Assembly: GCA_964019695.1 (NCBI GenBank)
Contig: OZ026530.1
Span: forward strand, 38,686,944 to 38,750,943
Source: Loripinus fragilis
Taxonomy: Eukaryota; Mollusca; Bivalvia; Lucinida; Lucinidae
DNA: 64,000 nucleotides
Reading direction: 5' to 3'
The translations under genes were made by a program, and so were the position numbers. The notes beneath the pieces were generated by a model, which had not been told where the DNA came from, did not search any database, and saw only the letters and a list, made by a program, of their open reading frames with translations. Within the stretch, counting starts at the first letter, position 1. Every line of letters starts with the position of its first letter. Positions 1 through 12,145 of the stretch are shown in pieces.

Positions 1-125
1 TTATTTTTAGATGCTTTGCCCCCCTAGACCCAAGATGCCCTTTACATATGTTGTAAATGTTTATAGCGACATGTCGTTGTCCAAAGGGCATCTTGGGTCT
101 AGGGGGGCAAAGCATCTAAAAATAA
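1..125. repeat. Perfect foldback element, 43-bp arms
   Basis: Bases 1-43 are the exact reverse complement of 83-125, with a 39-bp loop. The arms contain a CCCCCCTAG / CTAGGGGGG core. The element begins at the window edge, so it may extend further left. It looks like a foldback MITE; no coding content is visible. Confidence 0.9.
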
Positions 126-640
126 ACTGAAAGACACCTGTTTCATCTTTCCAATGACAAACGTCACAATTTAGGTGTATTTTGTACGCATGCGCAGAAG
201 GAATACGGTAAGGTTTTGGAAATGAAGAGCACTTATATCCTTAACAGTTTAGCACTTTTATTTTTTTAAAATTCGCAATGCGTTAACTCTAAATCTGGTC
301 TAAACGGCACCCAGTATAAAGGCGTTAAATGAAGGGTGGGGGTAGAAAGTGCACGTTTACACCGTATTGTAAATAGCGAATCGCTTTAAAACGTATTTTG
401 TTGCCTACTATGCATACTTTACTGCCAAACTACACAATTTTTAAAAACATTACGGCAATTTGAAAATTTGGTGTTTGTAATCATGTCAACTAGGGAAAAT
501 ATACGCCTTATCGCTAGAAGTTCTTATACACCTGGGTGGTTTGCCGCAGATAAATAAAAGCTAAGATCAAAGGCAAGGCGTATAGATGGACAAGACAGTG
601 GCACCTGTAGCTTTTGAAAGCGAAATTACGAAATGAATTC
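126..640. other. Non-coding stretch, no gene seen
   Basis: No exon or RNA gene can be supported here. The last part (about 620-640) matches the left edge of the dispersed foldback repeat whose remainder lies at 2758-3118; the two were separated by the LINE insertion. Confidence 0.5.
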
Positions 641-654
641 AACTTTTGGATTGT
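641..654. repeat. Target-site duplication, left copy (LINE)
   Basis: AACTTTTGGATTGT at 641-654 is repeated exactly at 2744-2757. It flanks the LINE and marks the insertion boundaries. Confidence 0.9.
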
Positions 655-2323
655 CACTGCCATTTACAAAAAGGCAGATAAATCTATGCCATCAAATTAC
701 AGACCAATATCTCTCCTAAGTCAAATCGGAAAAGCTATGGAAAGGTGTATTCACAAGCACCTTTACAATTACATATCAGAAAACAACCTTCTTACACCTT
801 TTCAGTCTGGCTTTATTCAAGGTGACTCTACAACCTTCCAACTTTTACACACATACCACTCATTCCTAGAAGCAGTAGATAGTGGTAAAGAAGTACGAGT
901 TGTATTTTGCGACATCAGCAAGGCTTTTGACAGAGTCTGGCACAGGGGGCTATTACATAAACTAGCTGGTATGGGTTTATCTGAGGGGCTTCTTCGCTGG
1001 TTTAAAAGCTATCTTTCACATCGACGACAGCGTGTCGTACTAAATGGTGTAGAATCCAATTGGGCAGACGTTCTTGCAGGAGTTCCACAAGGCTCTATAC
1101 TTGGTCCCTTACTCTTCCTGATCTATATCAATGATATTGTTAATAATATTCGCTCATCTATACGTCTATTTGCTGATGACACTACTATCTATATAATTAT
1201 TGATAATCCACAAACTGCAGCCTTCATTTTAAATACAGACCTAGAAACAATTAATGGGTGGTCACATGATTGGCTCGTAGATTTCAATCCAACAAAAACT
1301 TCTACTCTTCTAATATCTCGAAGACAGCATCCAGTCTTCCACCCCTCTTTGGAAATGAATAACGTTGTCCTTAACGAAACTACTAGCCATAAACATTTAG
1401 GGCTTACCATATCCAATACATGTTCCTGGATAGAGCACATAAATAATATTGCAGAAACAGCTTGGTCAAGATTAAACCTAATGAGATTACTCAAGTTTAA
1501 AATCAATCGAAAAGCACTCGAAAAAATGTACTTTGCATTTATTCGTCCCCTACTTGAGTATAGTGACTCGGTATGGGATAACAGTCCTGCTTATGTTAAA
1601 AAACAGTTTGATGATATCCATTACGAAGCTGCCAGAATTATAACAGGAGGCACGAAACTCTGTAGCCACGATAAACTTCTTTCTGATCTGGGGTGGGACA
1701 CTCTGCAAGAACGTCGCACAAAGCATAAACTGGTAATATTCTACAAAATCCTCAATAATCTAACTCCTCCTTACCTGCAGGATTTTGTTCCACCACTTGT
1801 TCAAGAGGCTAATCCCTACAGACTGAGAAATTCTAACGATATCCGCACAATTCACGCTAACACCAACTTGTATTATAACTTTTTATCCCTCCACAATACG
1901 AGACTGGAATAACCTACCCCAAGAAATTAAACAGTCCACCTCAGTTGCATCATTTAAATACCAACTCAACAAAGACACACAGAGGCGAGCACCGCCAAAA
2001 TTTTTTTCGGTTGGGTCAAGGCTAGGTCAAATACTTCATGCAAGAATACGAATGGCATGTAGCTTGCTCAATTCAGATCTTTATCGCAAAAATATAGTTC
2101 CCAGTCCTTCCTGTGCCTGTGGGGGTTTGAAAGTGCTTACCACTTTTTCTTCATATGCCCAAAGTACAATGCAACACGAGAAAGATACATTGAAGCCCTT
2201 CTTAGAAATCATACAACTCATGAACTACTTTTTGGAAAGGATACATCAACTGATGAAAAAAATGAAGCTCTATTCCTTAAAGTACAGGACTACATATTAA
2301 AGTCTAAAAGATTTGTTCATTGA
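655..2323 (+). pseudogene. LINE reverse transcriptase, C-terminal part, two frameshifts
   Basis: The first frame (655-1912) carries reverse-transcriptase landmarks: YRPISLLS, the AFDRVWH segment with a catalytic Asp, GVPQGSILGP, and the FADDT box holding the paired active-site aspartates. It then continues through the thumb-like and C-terminal region. Near 1880-1895 the reading shifts to a second frame (RDWNNLPQEI, then RIRMACSLL and CACGG). Near 2130-2141 it shifts back to the first frame (HFFFICPKYN) and ends at the TGA at 2321-2323. The CxC...H...C pattern is the Cys/His motif common at the C-terminus of such elements. The open frame can be read upstream of 655, but NFWIV there comes from the target duplication, not the element. 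The catalytic box is intact but the gene is truncated and frameshifted, so the protein is not functional. Confidence 0.85.
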
Positions 2324-2466
2324 GTTCATATATATTGACATACTGCATTGCTATCCACTTTACTTATATATAACATGATAAGATATCCTCTATTCACGGT
2401 AAAACAGTCCAAAGATACATCTTGCTAGAAGTAGATAAATACACATGATAGGTTCTCGGTCAACAG

Positions 2467-2517
2467 CTCTCTCTCTCTTTCTCTCTCTTTCTCTCTCTAT
2501 CTCTCTCTCTCTCTCTT
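2467..2517 (+). repeat. CT-rich microsatellite in LINE 3' UTR
   Basis: Imperfect (CT)n with occasional TTT and TAT interruptions, followed by T-rich sequence. It lies in the LINE 3' untranslated region. Confidence 0.9.
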
Positions 2518-2743
2518 TGTTTTTTCTTTTTTCATTATAATGAAACATGCATGTATTACTTTATAACTTTCTTAGCGCGAGTTTCTTTGAAGCTTTATAA
2601 GCTATTCACACAAATTGTACAAATTATACCTGAAACAGGAAATGACTTTCATATAAGCTTTTAGCTTACTGTCAAATCCTGTATCCTTTGACAATGTATT
2701 TATTGCATGAATGTAGAATATTTCAATAAATATTGTTTAAACT

Positions 2744-2757
2744 AACTTTTGGATTGT
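2744..2757. repeat. Target-site duplication, right copy (LINE)
   Basis: Exact match to 641-654; marks the 3' boundary of the LINE. Confidence 0.9.
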
Positions 2758-3118
2758 GCATGGAATCATGAAAACTTCGGGTCTCTTGCAAAGTAAGCGA
2801 ATCCCGAAGGGCTTCACGTTAACTTTGCAAGAGACCCGAGGTATTCATGACTCCATGGACATTCAAACAATTAATTTACTGCTTATATTTGCATTTAATT
2901 GTAAATATCTTAAATATAAAAAAAATAACTAAAATAGGAAACAATACAGTTTTATATTAAATATGTTATTGTATAAACGGCTTTGTCGTAGCGTAAAACG
3001 GAACAGCGGAACAGCATGCGTGAATACGGAAACAAGAGGCTTCTTTTTCACGTGCGACTTGGGTGTGGCTCGCTGTCAATTACAACACCAGTATAACTTC
3101 CGGTGAATGAGTTGCGAA
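2758..3118 (+). repeat. Dispersed foldback repeat, copy 1 (split by LINE)
   Basis: It contains a strong inverted repeat with 35-bp arms at 2759-2793 and 2823-2857 (CATGGAATCATG and GGGTCTCTTGCAAAG cores). It continues to a segment with AACAAGAGGCTT and GGCTCGCTGTCAATTAC. The same order of sequence occurs in reverse complement at 35335-35725. That copy shows the uninterrupted junction GAATTCAA..TGGAA.TG..CATGG, proving that 620-654 and 2758-3118 were once contiguous. No coding capacity. Confidence 0.85.
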
Positions 3119-5168
3119 AGTTTGTCACTTTCCGCTTGGTACAGTTGTCGTGTACATTGAAAAAGATCATACTATAGCAAAGTAGATAAACATACCATAT
3201 CCGCAAACTGGTTCATTCCCATCGTGTAACCATGGAGACCAGTGGCAGTTTCCTTATTGTGATGCTGTATAATGTCCCTGTTCTCTAGCCATATAGTGTA
3301 TCTAGAAAAAAATCAAGCTTTTAAAATGGGCCACAACGAGAGGAAACTTGTATATTGTACCTGTTCTCTAGCCATATAGTGTATCTAGAAAATAATCAAG
3401 CTTTTAAAATGGGCCACAACGAGAGGAAACTTGTATAATGTCCCTGTTCTCTAGCCATATGGTGTATCTAGAAAATAATCAAGCTTTTAAAATAGGCCAC
3501 AACGAGAGAAAACTTGTATGATGTCCCTGTTCTCTAGCCATATGGTTTATCTAGAAAATAATCAAGCTTTTAAAATTGGCCACAACGAGAGGAAACTTGT
3601 ATGATGTCCCTGTTCTCTAGCCATATGGTTTATCTAGAAAATAATCAAGCTTTTAAAATAGGCCACAACGAGAGGAAACTTGTATGATGTCCCTGTTCTC
3701 TAGCCATATGATTTATCTAGAAAATAATCAAGCTTTTAAAATTGGCCACAACGAGAGGAAACTTGTATAATGTCCCTGTTCTCTAGCCATATAGTGTATC
3801 TAGAAAATAATCAAGCTTTTAAATGGGCCACAACGAGAGGAAACTTGTATAATGTCCCTATTCTCTAGCCATATAGTGTATCTAGAAAATAATCAAGCTC
3901 TTAAAATGGGCCACAACGAGAGGAAACTTGTATAATGTCATTGTTCTCTAGTCATATGGTATATCTAGAAAATAATCAAGCTTATAAAATGGGCCACAAC
4001 GAGAGGAAACTTGTATAATGTCATTGTTCTCTAGTCATATGGTATATCTAGAAAATAATCAAGCTTTTAAAATGGGCCACAACGAGAGGAAACTTGTATA
4101 ATGTCATTGTTCTTTAGTCATATGGTATATCTAGAAAATAATCAAGCTTTTAAAATGGGCCACAACGAGAAGAAACTTGTATGATGTCTCTGTTCTCTAG
4201 CCATATAGTGTATCTAGAAAATAATCAAGCTTTTAAAAATGGCCACAACGAGAGGAAACTTGTATGATGTCCCTGTTCTCTAGCCATATGGTTTATCTAG
4301 AAAATAATCAAGCTTTTAAAATTGGCCACAACGAGAGGAAACTTGTATAATGTCCCTGTTCTCTAGCCATATAGTGTATCTAGAAAATAATCAAGCTTTT
4401 AAAATTGGCCACAACGAGAAGAAACTTGTATAATGTCCCTGTTCTCTAGCCATATAGTGTATCTAGAAAATAATCAAGCTTTTAAAATGGGCCACAACGA
4501 GAGGAAACTTGTATAATGTCCCTGTTCTCTAGCCATAGAGTGTATCTAGAAAATAATCAAGCTTTTAAAATTGGCCACAACGAGAGGAAACTTGTATAAT
4601 GTCCCTGTTCTCTAGCCATATGGTGTATCTAGAAAATAACTAAGCTTTTAAAATGGGCCCCAACGAGAGAAAACTTGTATAATGTCCCTGTTCTCTAGCC
4701 ATATAGTGTATCTAGAAAATAATCAAGCTTTTAAAATGGGCCACAACGAGAGGAAACTTGTATAATGTCCCTGTTCTCTAGCCATATAGTGTATCTAGAA
4801 AATAATCAAGCTCTTAAAATAGGCCACAACGAGAGGAAACTTGTATAATGTCATTGTTCTCTAGCCATAATGTGTATCTAGAAAATAATCAAGCTCTTAA
4901 AATAGGCCACACCGAGAGGAAACTTGTATAATGTCATTGTTCTCTAGCCATTTGGTGTATCTAGAAAATAACCAAGCTTGTAAAATGAGCCACAACGAGA
5001 GGAAACTTGTATGATGTCACTGTTCTCTAGCCATATAGTGTATCTAGAAAATAACCAAGCTTGTAAAATAGGCCACACCGAGAGGAAACTTGTATAATGT
5101 CATTGTTCTCTAGCCATTTGGTGTATCTAGAAAATAACCAAGCTTGTAAAATGAGCCACAACGAGAGG

Positions 5169-5832
5169 AAACCTGTATAATGTCCCTGTTCTCTAGCAAT
5201 ATAGTGTATCTAGAAAATAACCAAGCTTTTAAAATAGGCCACACCGAGAGGAAACTTGTATAATGTCCCTGTTCTCTAGCCATATAGTGTATCTAGAAAA
5301 TAATCAAGCTCTTAAAATAGGCCACAACGAGAGGAAACTTGTATAATGTCATTGTTCTCTAGCCATAATGTGTATCTAGAAAATAATCAAGCTCTTAAAA
5401 TAGGCCACACCGAGAGGAAACTTGTATAATGTCATTGTTCTCTAGCCATTTGGTGTATCTAGAAAATAACCAAGCTTGTAAAATGAGCCACAACGAGAGG
5501 AAACCTGTATAATGTCCCTGTTCTCTAGCAATATAGTGTATCTAGAAAATAACCAAGCTTTTAAAATAGGCCACACCGAGAGGAAACTTGTATAATGTCC
5601 CTGTTCTCTAGCCATATAGTGTATCTAGAAAATAATCAAGCTCTTAAAATAGGCCACAACGAGAGGAAACTTGTATAATGTCATTGTTCTCTAGCCATAA
5701 TGTGTATCTAGAAAATAATCAAGCTCTTAAAATAGGCCACACCGAGAGGAAACTTGTATAATGTCATTGTTCTCTAGCCATTTGGTGTATCTAGAAAATA
5801 ATCAAGCTTTTAAAATGAGCCACAACGAGAGG
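5169..5832 (+). repeat. Four-monomer higher-order unit, two tandem copies
   Basis: Within the satellite, a 332-bp (4 x 83) set of variant monomers at 5169-5500 recurs at 5501-5832. The markers are GAAACCTGTAT plus TAGCAATATAG, then CATATAG, CATAATG and CATTTGG monomers in the same order. The last monomer of copy 2 is partly replaced. Confidence 0.8.
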
Positions 5833-8800
5833 AAACTTGTATAATGTCATTGTTCTCTAGCCATATGGTATATCTAGAAAATAACCAAGCTTTTAAAATA
5901 GGCCACACCGAGAGGAAACCTGTATAATGTCCCTGTTCTCTAGCAATATAGTGTATCTAGAAAATAATCAAGCTTTTAAAATGGGCCACAACGAGAGGAA
6001 ACTTGTATTATGTCCCTGTTCTCTAGCCATATAGTGTATCTAGAAAATAATCAAGCTCTTAAAATGGGCCACACCGAGAGGAAACTTGTATAATGTCATT
6101 GTTCTCTAGCCATATGGTGTATCTAGAAAATAATCAAGCTTTTAAAATAGGCCACAACGAGAGGAAACTTGTATAATGTCCCTGTTCTCTAGCCATATGG
6201 TTTATCTAGAAAATAATCAAGCTCTTAAAATAGGCCACACCGAGAGGAAACCTGTATAATGTCCCTGTTCTCTAGCAATATAGTGTATCTAGAAAATAAT
6301 CAAGCTTTTAAAATGGGCCACAACGAGAGGAAACTTGTATAATGTCATTTTTCTCTAGCCATATAGTGTATCTAGAAAATAATCAAGCTCTTAAAATGGG
6401 CCACAACGAGAGGAAACTTGTATAATGTCCCTGTTCTCTAGCCATATAGTGTATCTAGAAAATAATCAAGCTTTTAAAATAGGCCACACCGAGAGGAAAC
6501 TTGTATAATGTCCCTGTTCTCTAGCCATATAGTGTATCTAGAAAATAATCAAGCTTTTAAAATGGGCCACAACGAGAGGAAACTTGTATGATGTCCCTGT
6601 TCTCTAGCCATATGGTTTATCTAGAAAATAATCAAGCTTTTAAAATAGGCCACAACGAGAGGAAACTTGCATAATGTCCCTATTCTCTAGCCATATGGTT
6701 TATCTAGAAAATAATCAAGCTTTTAAAATGGGCCACAACGAGAGGAAACTTGTATGATGTCCCTGTTCTCTAGCCATATGGTATATCTAGAAAATAACCA
6801 AGCTTTTAAAATGGGCCACAACGAGAGGAAACTTGTATAATGTCATTGTTCTCTAGCCATATAGTGTATCTAGAAAATAATCAAGCTTTTAAAATAGGCC
6901 ACAACGAGAGGAAACTTGTATAATGTCATTGTTCTCTAGTCATATGGTATATCTAGAAAATAACCAAGCTTTTAAAATAGGCCACACCGAGAGGAAACTT
7001 GTATAATGTCCCTGTTCTCTAGCCATATAGTGTATCTAGAAAATAATCAAGCTTTTAAAATGGGCCACAACGAGAGGAAACTTGTATAATGTCATTGTTC
7101 TCTAGTCATATGGTATATCTAGAAAATAACCAAGCTTTTAAAATAGGCCACACCGAGAGGAAACTTGTATAATGTCCCTGTTCTCTAGCCATATAGTGTA
7201 TCTAGAAAATAATCAAGCTTTTAAAATGGGCCACAACGAGAGGAAACTTGTATGATGTCCCTGTTCTCTAGCCATATGGTTTATCTAGAAAATAATCAAG
7301 CTTTTAAAATAGGCCACAACGAGAGGAAACTTGCATAATGTCCCTATTCTCTAGCCATATGGTTTATCTAGAAAATAATCAAGCTTTTAAAATGGGCCAC
7401 AACGAGAGGAAACTTGTATGATGTCCCTGTTCTCTAGCCATATGGTTTATCTAGAAAATAATCAAGCTTTTAAAATAGGCCACAACGAGAGGAAACTTGC
7501 ATAATGTCCCTATTCTCTAGCCATATAGTGTATCTAGAAAATAATCAAGCTTTTAAAATGGGCCACAACGAGAGGAAACTTGTATAATGTCCCTGTTCTC
7601 TAGCCATATAGTGTATCTAGAAAATAATCAAGCTCTTAAAATAGGCCACAACGAGAGGAAACTTGTATAATGTCATTGTTCTCTAGCCATAATGTGTATC
7701 TAGAAAATAATCAAGCTCTTAAAATAGGCCACACCGAGAGGAAACTTGTATAATGTCATTGTTCTCTAGCCATTTGGTGTATCTAGAAAATAATCAAGCT
7801 TTTAAAATAGGCCACAACGAGAGGAAACTTGTATGATGTCACTGTTCTCTAGCCATATAGTGTATCTAGAAAATAATCAAGCTTTTAAAATGGGCCACAA
7901 CGAGAGGAAACTTGTATAATGTCATTGTTCTCTAGCCATATGGTATATCTAGAAAATAACCAAGCTTTTAAAATAGGCCACACCGAGAGGAAACCTGTAT
8001 AATGTCCCTGTTCTCTAGCAATATAGTGTATCTAGAAAATAATCAAGCTTTTAAAATGGGCCACAACGAGAGGAAACTTGTATTATGTCCCTGTTCTCTA
8101 GCCATATAGTGTATCTAGAAAATAATCAAGCTCTTAAAATGGGCCACACCGAGAGGAAACTTGTATAATGTCATTGTTCTCTAGCCATATGGTGTATCTA
8201 GAAAATTTTCAAGCTTTTAAAATAGGCCACAACGAGAGGAAACTTGTATAATGTCCCTGTTCTCTAGCCATATGGTTTATCTAGAAAATAATCAAGCTCT
8301 TAAAATAGGCCACACCGAGAGGAAACCTGTATAATGTCCCTGTTCTCTAGCAATATAGTGTATCTAGAAAATAATCAAGCTTTTAAAATGGGCCACAACG
8401 AGAGGAAACTTGTATAATGTCATTGTTCTCTAGCCATATAGTGTATCTAGAAAATAATCAAGCTCTTAAAATGGGCCACAACGAGAGGAAACTTGTATAA
8501 TGTCCCTGTTCTCTAGCCATATAGTGTATCTAGAAAATAATCAAGCTTTTAAAATAGGCCACACCGAGAGGAAACTTGTATAATGTCCCTGTTCTCTAGC
8601 CATATAGTGTATCTAGAAAATAATCAAGCTTTTAAAATGGGCCACAACGAGAGGAAACTTGTATGATGTCCCTGTTCTCTAGCCATATGGTTTATCTAGA
8701 AAATAATCAAGCTTTTAAAATAGGCCACAACGAGAGGAAACTTGCATAATGTCCCTATTCTCTAGCCATATGGTTTATCTAGAAAATAATCAAGCTTTTA

Positions 8801-9650
8801 AAATGGGCCACAACGAGAGGAAACTTGTATGATGTCCCTGTTCTCTAGCCATATGGTATATCTAGAAAATAACCAAGCTTTTAAAATGGGCCACAACGAG
8901 AGGAAACTTGTATAATGTCATTGTTCTCTAGCCATATAGTGTATCTAGAAAATAATCAAGCTTTTAAAATAGGCCACAACGAGAGGAAACTTGTATAATG
9001 TCATTGTTCTCTAGTCATATGGTATATCTAGAAAATAACCAAGCTTTTAAAATAGGCCACACCGAGAGGAAACTTGTATAATGTCCCTGTTCTCTAGCCA
9101 TATAGTGTATCTAGAAAATAATCAAGCTTTTAAAATGGGCCACAACGAGAGGAAACTTGTATAATGTCATTGTTCTCTAGTCATATGGTATATCTAGAAA
9201 ATAACCAAGCTTTTAAAATAGGCCACACCGAGAGGAAACTTGTATAATGTCCCTGTTCTCTAGCCATATAGTGTATCTAGAAAATAATCAAGCTTTTAAA
9301 ATGGGCCACAACGAGAGGAAACTTGTATGATGTCCCTGTTCTCTAGCCATATGGTTTATCTAGAAAATAATCAAGCTTTTAAAATAGGCCACAACGAGAG
9401 GAAACTTGCATAATGTCCCTATTCTCTAGCCATATGGTTTATCTAGAAAATAATCAAGCTTTTAAAATGGGCCACAACGAGAGGAAACTTGTATGATGTC
9501 CCTGTTCTCTAGCCATATGGTTTATCTAGAAAATAATCAAGCTTTTAAAATAGGCCACAACGAGAGGAAACTTGCATAATGTCCCTATTCTCTAGCCATA
9601 TAGTGTATCTAGAAAATAATCAAGCTTTTAAAATGGGCCACAACGAGAGG
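5583..9650 (+). repeat. Two-kilobase higher-order duplication inside the satellite
   Basis: Block 5583-7575 (24 monomers) is repeated at 7576-9650 (25 monomers). Rare markers align at a fixed offset: CTTGTATTATG at about 6001 and 8076, AAACCTG at 5916/7991, and CTTGCATAATG at about 6668/8743, 7333/9408 and 7498/9573, all 2075 bp apart. Left of about 5800 the offset is 1992 bp, so copy B carries one extra monomer. Few substitutions separate the copies (for example at about 6340/8415 and 8208), so the duplication is recent. Confidence 0.8.
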
Positions 9651-10859
9651 AAACTTGTATAATGTCCCTGTTCTCTAGCCATATAGTTTATCTAGAAAAT
9701 AACTAAGCTTTTAAAATTGGCCACACCGAGAGGAAACTTGTATAATGTCCCTGTTCTCTAGCCATATAGTTCATCTAGAAAATAATCAAGCTTTTAAAAT
9801 TGGCCACAACGAGAGGAAACTTGTATAATGTCCCTGTTCTCTAGCCATATAGTTTATCTAGAAAATAATCAAGCTTTTAAAATTGGCCACAACGAAAAGA
9901 AACTTGTATAATGTCCCTGTTCTCTAGCCATATAGTGTATCTAGAAAATAATCAAGCTTTTAAAATGGGCCACAACGAGAGGAAACTTGTATAATGTCAT
10001 TGTTCTCTAGTCATATGGTGTATCTAGAAAATAATCAAGCTCTTAAAATGGGCCACAACGAGAGAAAACTTGTATAATGTCCCTGTTCTCTAGCCATATA
10101 GTGTATCTAGAAAATAATCAAGCTTTTAAAATTGGCCAAAACGAGAGGAAACTTGTATAATGTCCCTGTTCTCTAGCCATATAGTGTATCTAGAAAATAA
10201 TCAAGCTTTTAAAATTGGCCAAAACGAGAGGAAACTTGTATTATGTCCCTGTTCTCTAGCCATATAGTGTATCTAGAAAATAATCAAGCTCTTAAAATGG
10301 GCCACACCGAGAGGAAACTTGTATAATGTCATTGTTCTCTAGCCATATGGTGTATCTAGAAAATAATCAAGCTTTTAAAATAGGCCACAACGAGAGGAAA
10401 CTTGTATAATGTCCCTGTTCTCTAGCCATATGGTTTATCTAGAAAATAACTAAGCTTTTAAAATAGGCCACAACGAGAGGAAACTTGTATAATGTCCCTG
10501 TTCTCTAGCCATATAGTGTATCTAGAAAATAATCAAGCTTTTAAAATAGGCCACACCGAGAGGAAACTTGTATGATGTCCCTGTTCTCTAGCCATATGGT
10601 ATATCTAGAAAATAACTAAGCTTTTAAAATAGGCCACAACGAGAGGAAACTTGTATAATGTCCCTGTTCTCTAGCCATATGGTATATCTAGAAAATAATC
10701 AAGCTTTTAAAATGGGCCACAACGAGAGGAAACTTGTATGATGTCCCTGTTCTCTAGCCATATGGTTTATCTAGAAAATAATCAAGCTTTTAAAATGGGC
10801 CACAACGAGAGAAAACTTCGATTTAATGGGATGCATACAACAAAAGCACAGGGCCCATT

Positions 10860-11090
10860 ATTATAATACTTTTTTCATGCTCAAGTCAGCTGAGTATGAT
10901 ATTTATCCTGGTCTTAAATGTTAAAATGCCAACTCTTGTTAGCATTTTAACATTAATTAGCATCATAGATAAATATAACATCTGAGAGACTTAAAGCAAG
11001 ATCGTTTTTTCATTTGTTGGTATTTTAGGTTTTATCTGCAGTTGAAGTTTCGTGCTCATTTGAGTTGAGCCTGAAAAGTGTTTAACCTCG
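10860..11090 (+). repeat. Dispersed repeat with internal inverted repeat, copy 1
   Basis: Contains CATGCTCAAGTCAGCTGAG, an inverted repeat TGTTAAAATGC..GCATTTTAACA, and GAGTTGAGC near its end. The same ordered pieces occur at 13455-13625. Confidence 0.6.
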
Positions 11091-11395
11091 GGGCCTGATT
11101 TGCTACACATGTAAGCCGAGCTTTACTGACTCGTCGAAGCTCTAACGTTATCTAAACTAAGAGTGATTTGAGACGATTTGTGCTTTAGGCGACACAGAGT
11201 TGTTTCACTTAATATGTACAATGTGAATATTTCCCTTAATGTAGTTTGCGGTAGAGCTAAAAAAATTATCACATATACGTGACGTCATTGTGGGCGTCCT
11301 CGTTTTAAAGATAATGATGCGAAATCAGAAAACGTCAGTTCGTTAATCCAGCTTTCTGTATCAGATCGCCAGAAAAGATGCTACAGTATAATTTA

Positions 11396-11638
11396 TATAT
11401 GGGCCGTGACACGTGCTTTTCAACAATGTGGCGTTTTGATAAGTGTACACTCAGACGAGCCTGTGTAGCCTCCTTTTAAGCTTAGAAACTTCAAATGGTG
11501 TTTATTCAATCATAGAATACTCAAGCGACTAGCAAAAGGCTCTGATCAGACTGCGCGTATGCGCAGGCTGATCTGAGGCTTTGCTGGTCGCACATACATG
11601 TATCACATTGTTGGAAATCTCATGTACTGGCTCATATA
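11396..11638 (+). mobile_element. MITE family M1, copy 1 (243 bp)
   Basis: It has terminal inverted repeats (TATGGGCCGTGAC / GTACTGGCTCATA type). The internal landmarks CAGACGAGCCTGTG, CCTCCTTTTAAGCTTAGAAA and a GCGCGTATGCGC-type palindrome are shared with copies at 17851-18083 (reverse) and 62871-63117. No coding capacity. Confidence 0.8.
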
Positions 11639-11948
11639 GAATTCTAACACACCTCGCCTTTATAGCCAATGCTAAAAATAGTGTTAACAAAAGAGTCACA
11701 GTTTTGAAAGCGCAAGGAAAGTGCGCGCTAGCTGACGTCAATAACCACATTAAAATGACGCTAGTCACGGCGTTTGACGGTCTAATATCGTTTTGACGTT
11801 TAAAAGACTTTACAAATACATGTAAACGTATGCGAAACAGTCCCATTGCTATAATTGTAGGATTTTTTCAGTGCAATGGCGGAAAATTGGAAGAAACTGA
11901 AGCCTTCAAATGTGTTTCCGTCGTATATTGCATATTCGAATCGAAATA

Positions 11949-12106
11949 GATCAGCTCTAGCAGTAAATTGTTTCACTTACAATTCACTGTTCGTCTGTCA
12001 GTTGTACGCAGATTAATCACTCGCGCCGCGTGCTCGTGATTTGATTTGATTTACAACTGACCTCCAAACAGTGAATTATTACTCAACAATTCACTGCTAG
12101 AGCTGA
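11949..12106. repeat. Imperfect foldback with arms of about 70 bp
   Basis: GATCAGCTCTAGCAGT...GTCAGTTGTA on the left pairs with TACAACTGAC...CACTGCTAGAGCTGATC on the right. It ends about 40 bp from the cathepsin-like exon donor at 12145. Confidence 0.8.
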
Positions 12107-12145
12107 TCTTTTTCTTAAATATAATAACGTTAAAAGAGAGTGTAC

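Larger units (their letters stand above)
655..2743 (+). mobile_element. 5'-truncated non-LTR retrotransposon (LINE), Jockey/CR1-like
   Basis: A LINE copy about 2.1 kb long sits between perfect 14-bp target duplications. It starts inside the reverse-transcriptase domain, so the endonuclease and first ORF are absent: a dead-on-arrival 5' truncation. The coding relic ends at 2323. A 3' untranslated part of about 420 bp follows, with a (CT)n tract and an AATAAA near the 3' end (about 2724). There is no long poly-A tail. The clade is inferred from the look of the RT domain and the C-terminal Cys/His motif; I could not separate Jockey, CR1 and relatives. It has landed inside an older dispersed foldback repeat (620-654 joined to 2758-3118). 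Confidence 0.85.
3266..10818 (+). repeat. 83-bp tandem satellite array, about 91 copies
   Basis: A nearly unbroken head-to-tail array of 83-bp monomers (one or two are 82 bp), total about 7.55 kb. A typical monomer holds CCCTGTTCTCTAGCC, GTATCTAGAAAATAATCAAG, CTTTTAAAATGGGCCACAAC and GAGAGGAAACTTGTAT. XbaI (TCTAGA) and HindIII (AAGCTT) sites recur once per monomer. Variants fall into discrete classes: CCCTGTT or CATTGTT; CATATAG, CATATGG, CATAATG or CATTTGG; AACGAG or ACCGAG; TTTTAAAA or TCTTAAAA. Monomer edges are sharp at both ends of the array. Stops occur in all frames and no coding is suggested. The array lies downstream (in minus-strand sense) of the cathepsin-like exon at 12146, so it may be intronic; that is an inference. 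Confidence 0.95.

Noticed and set aside
3266..10818. CRISPR-like array
   Set aside because: The units are full tandem monomers without variable spacers, and the genome is eukaryotic.
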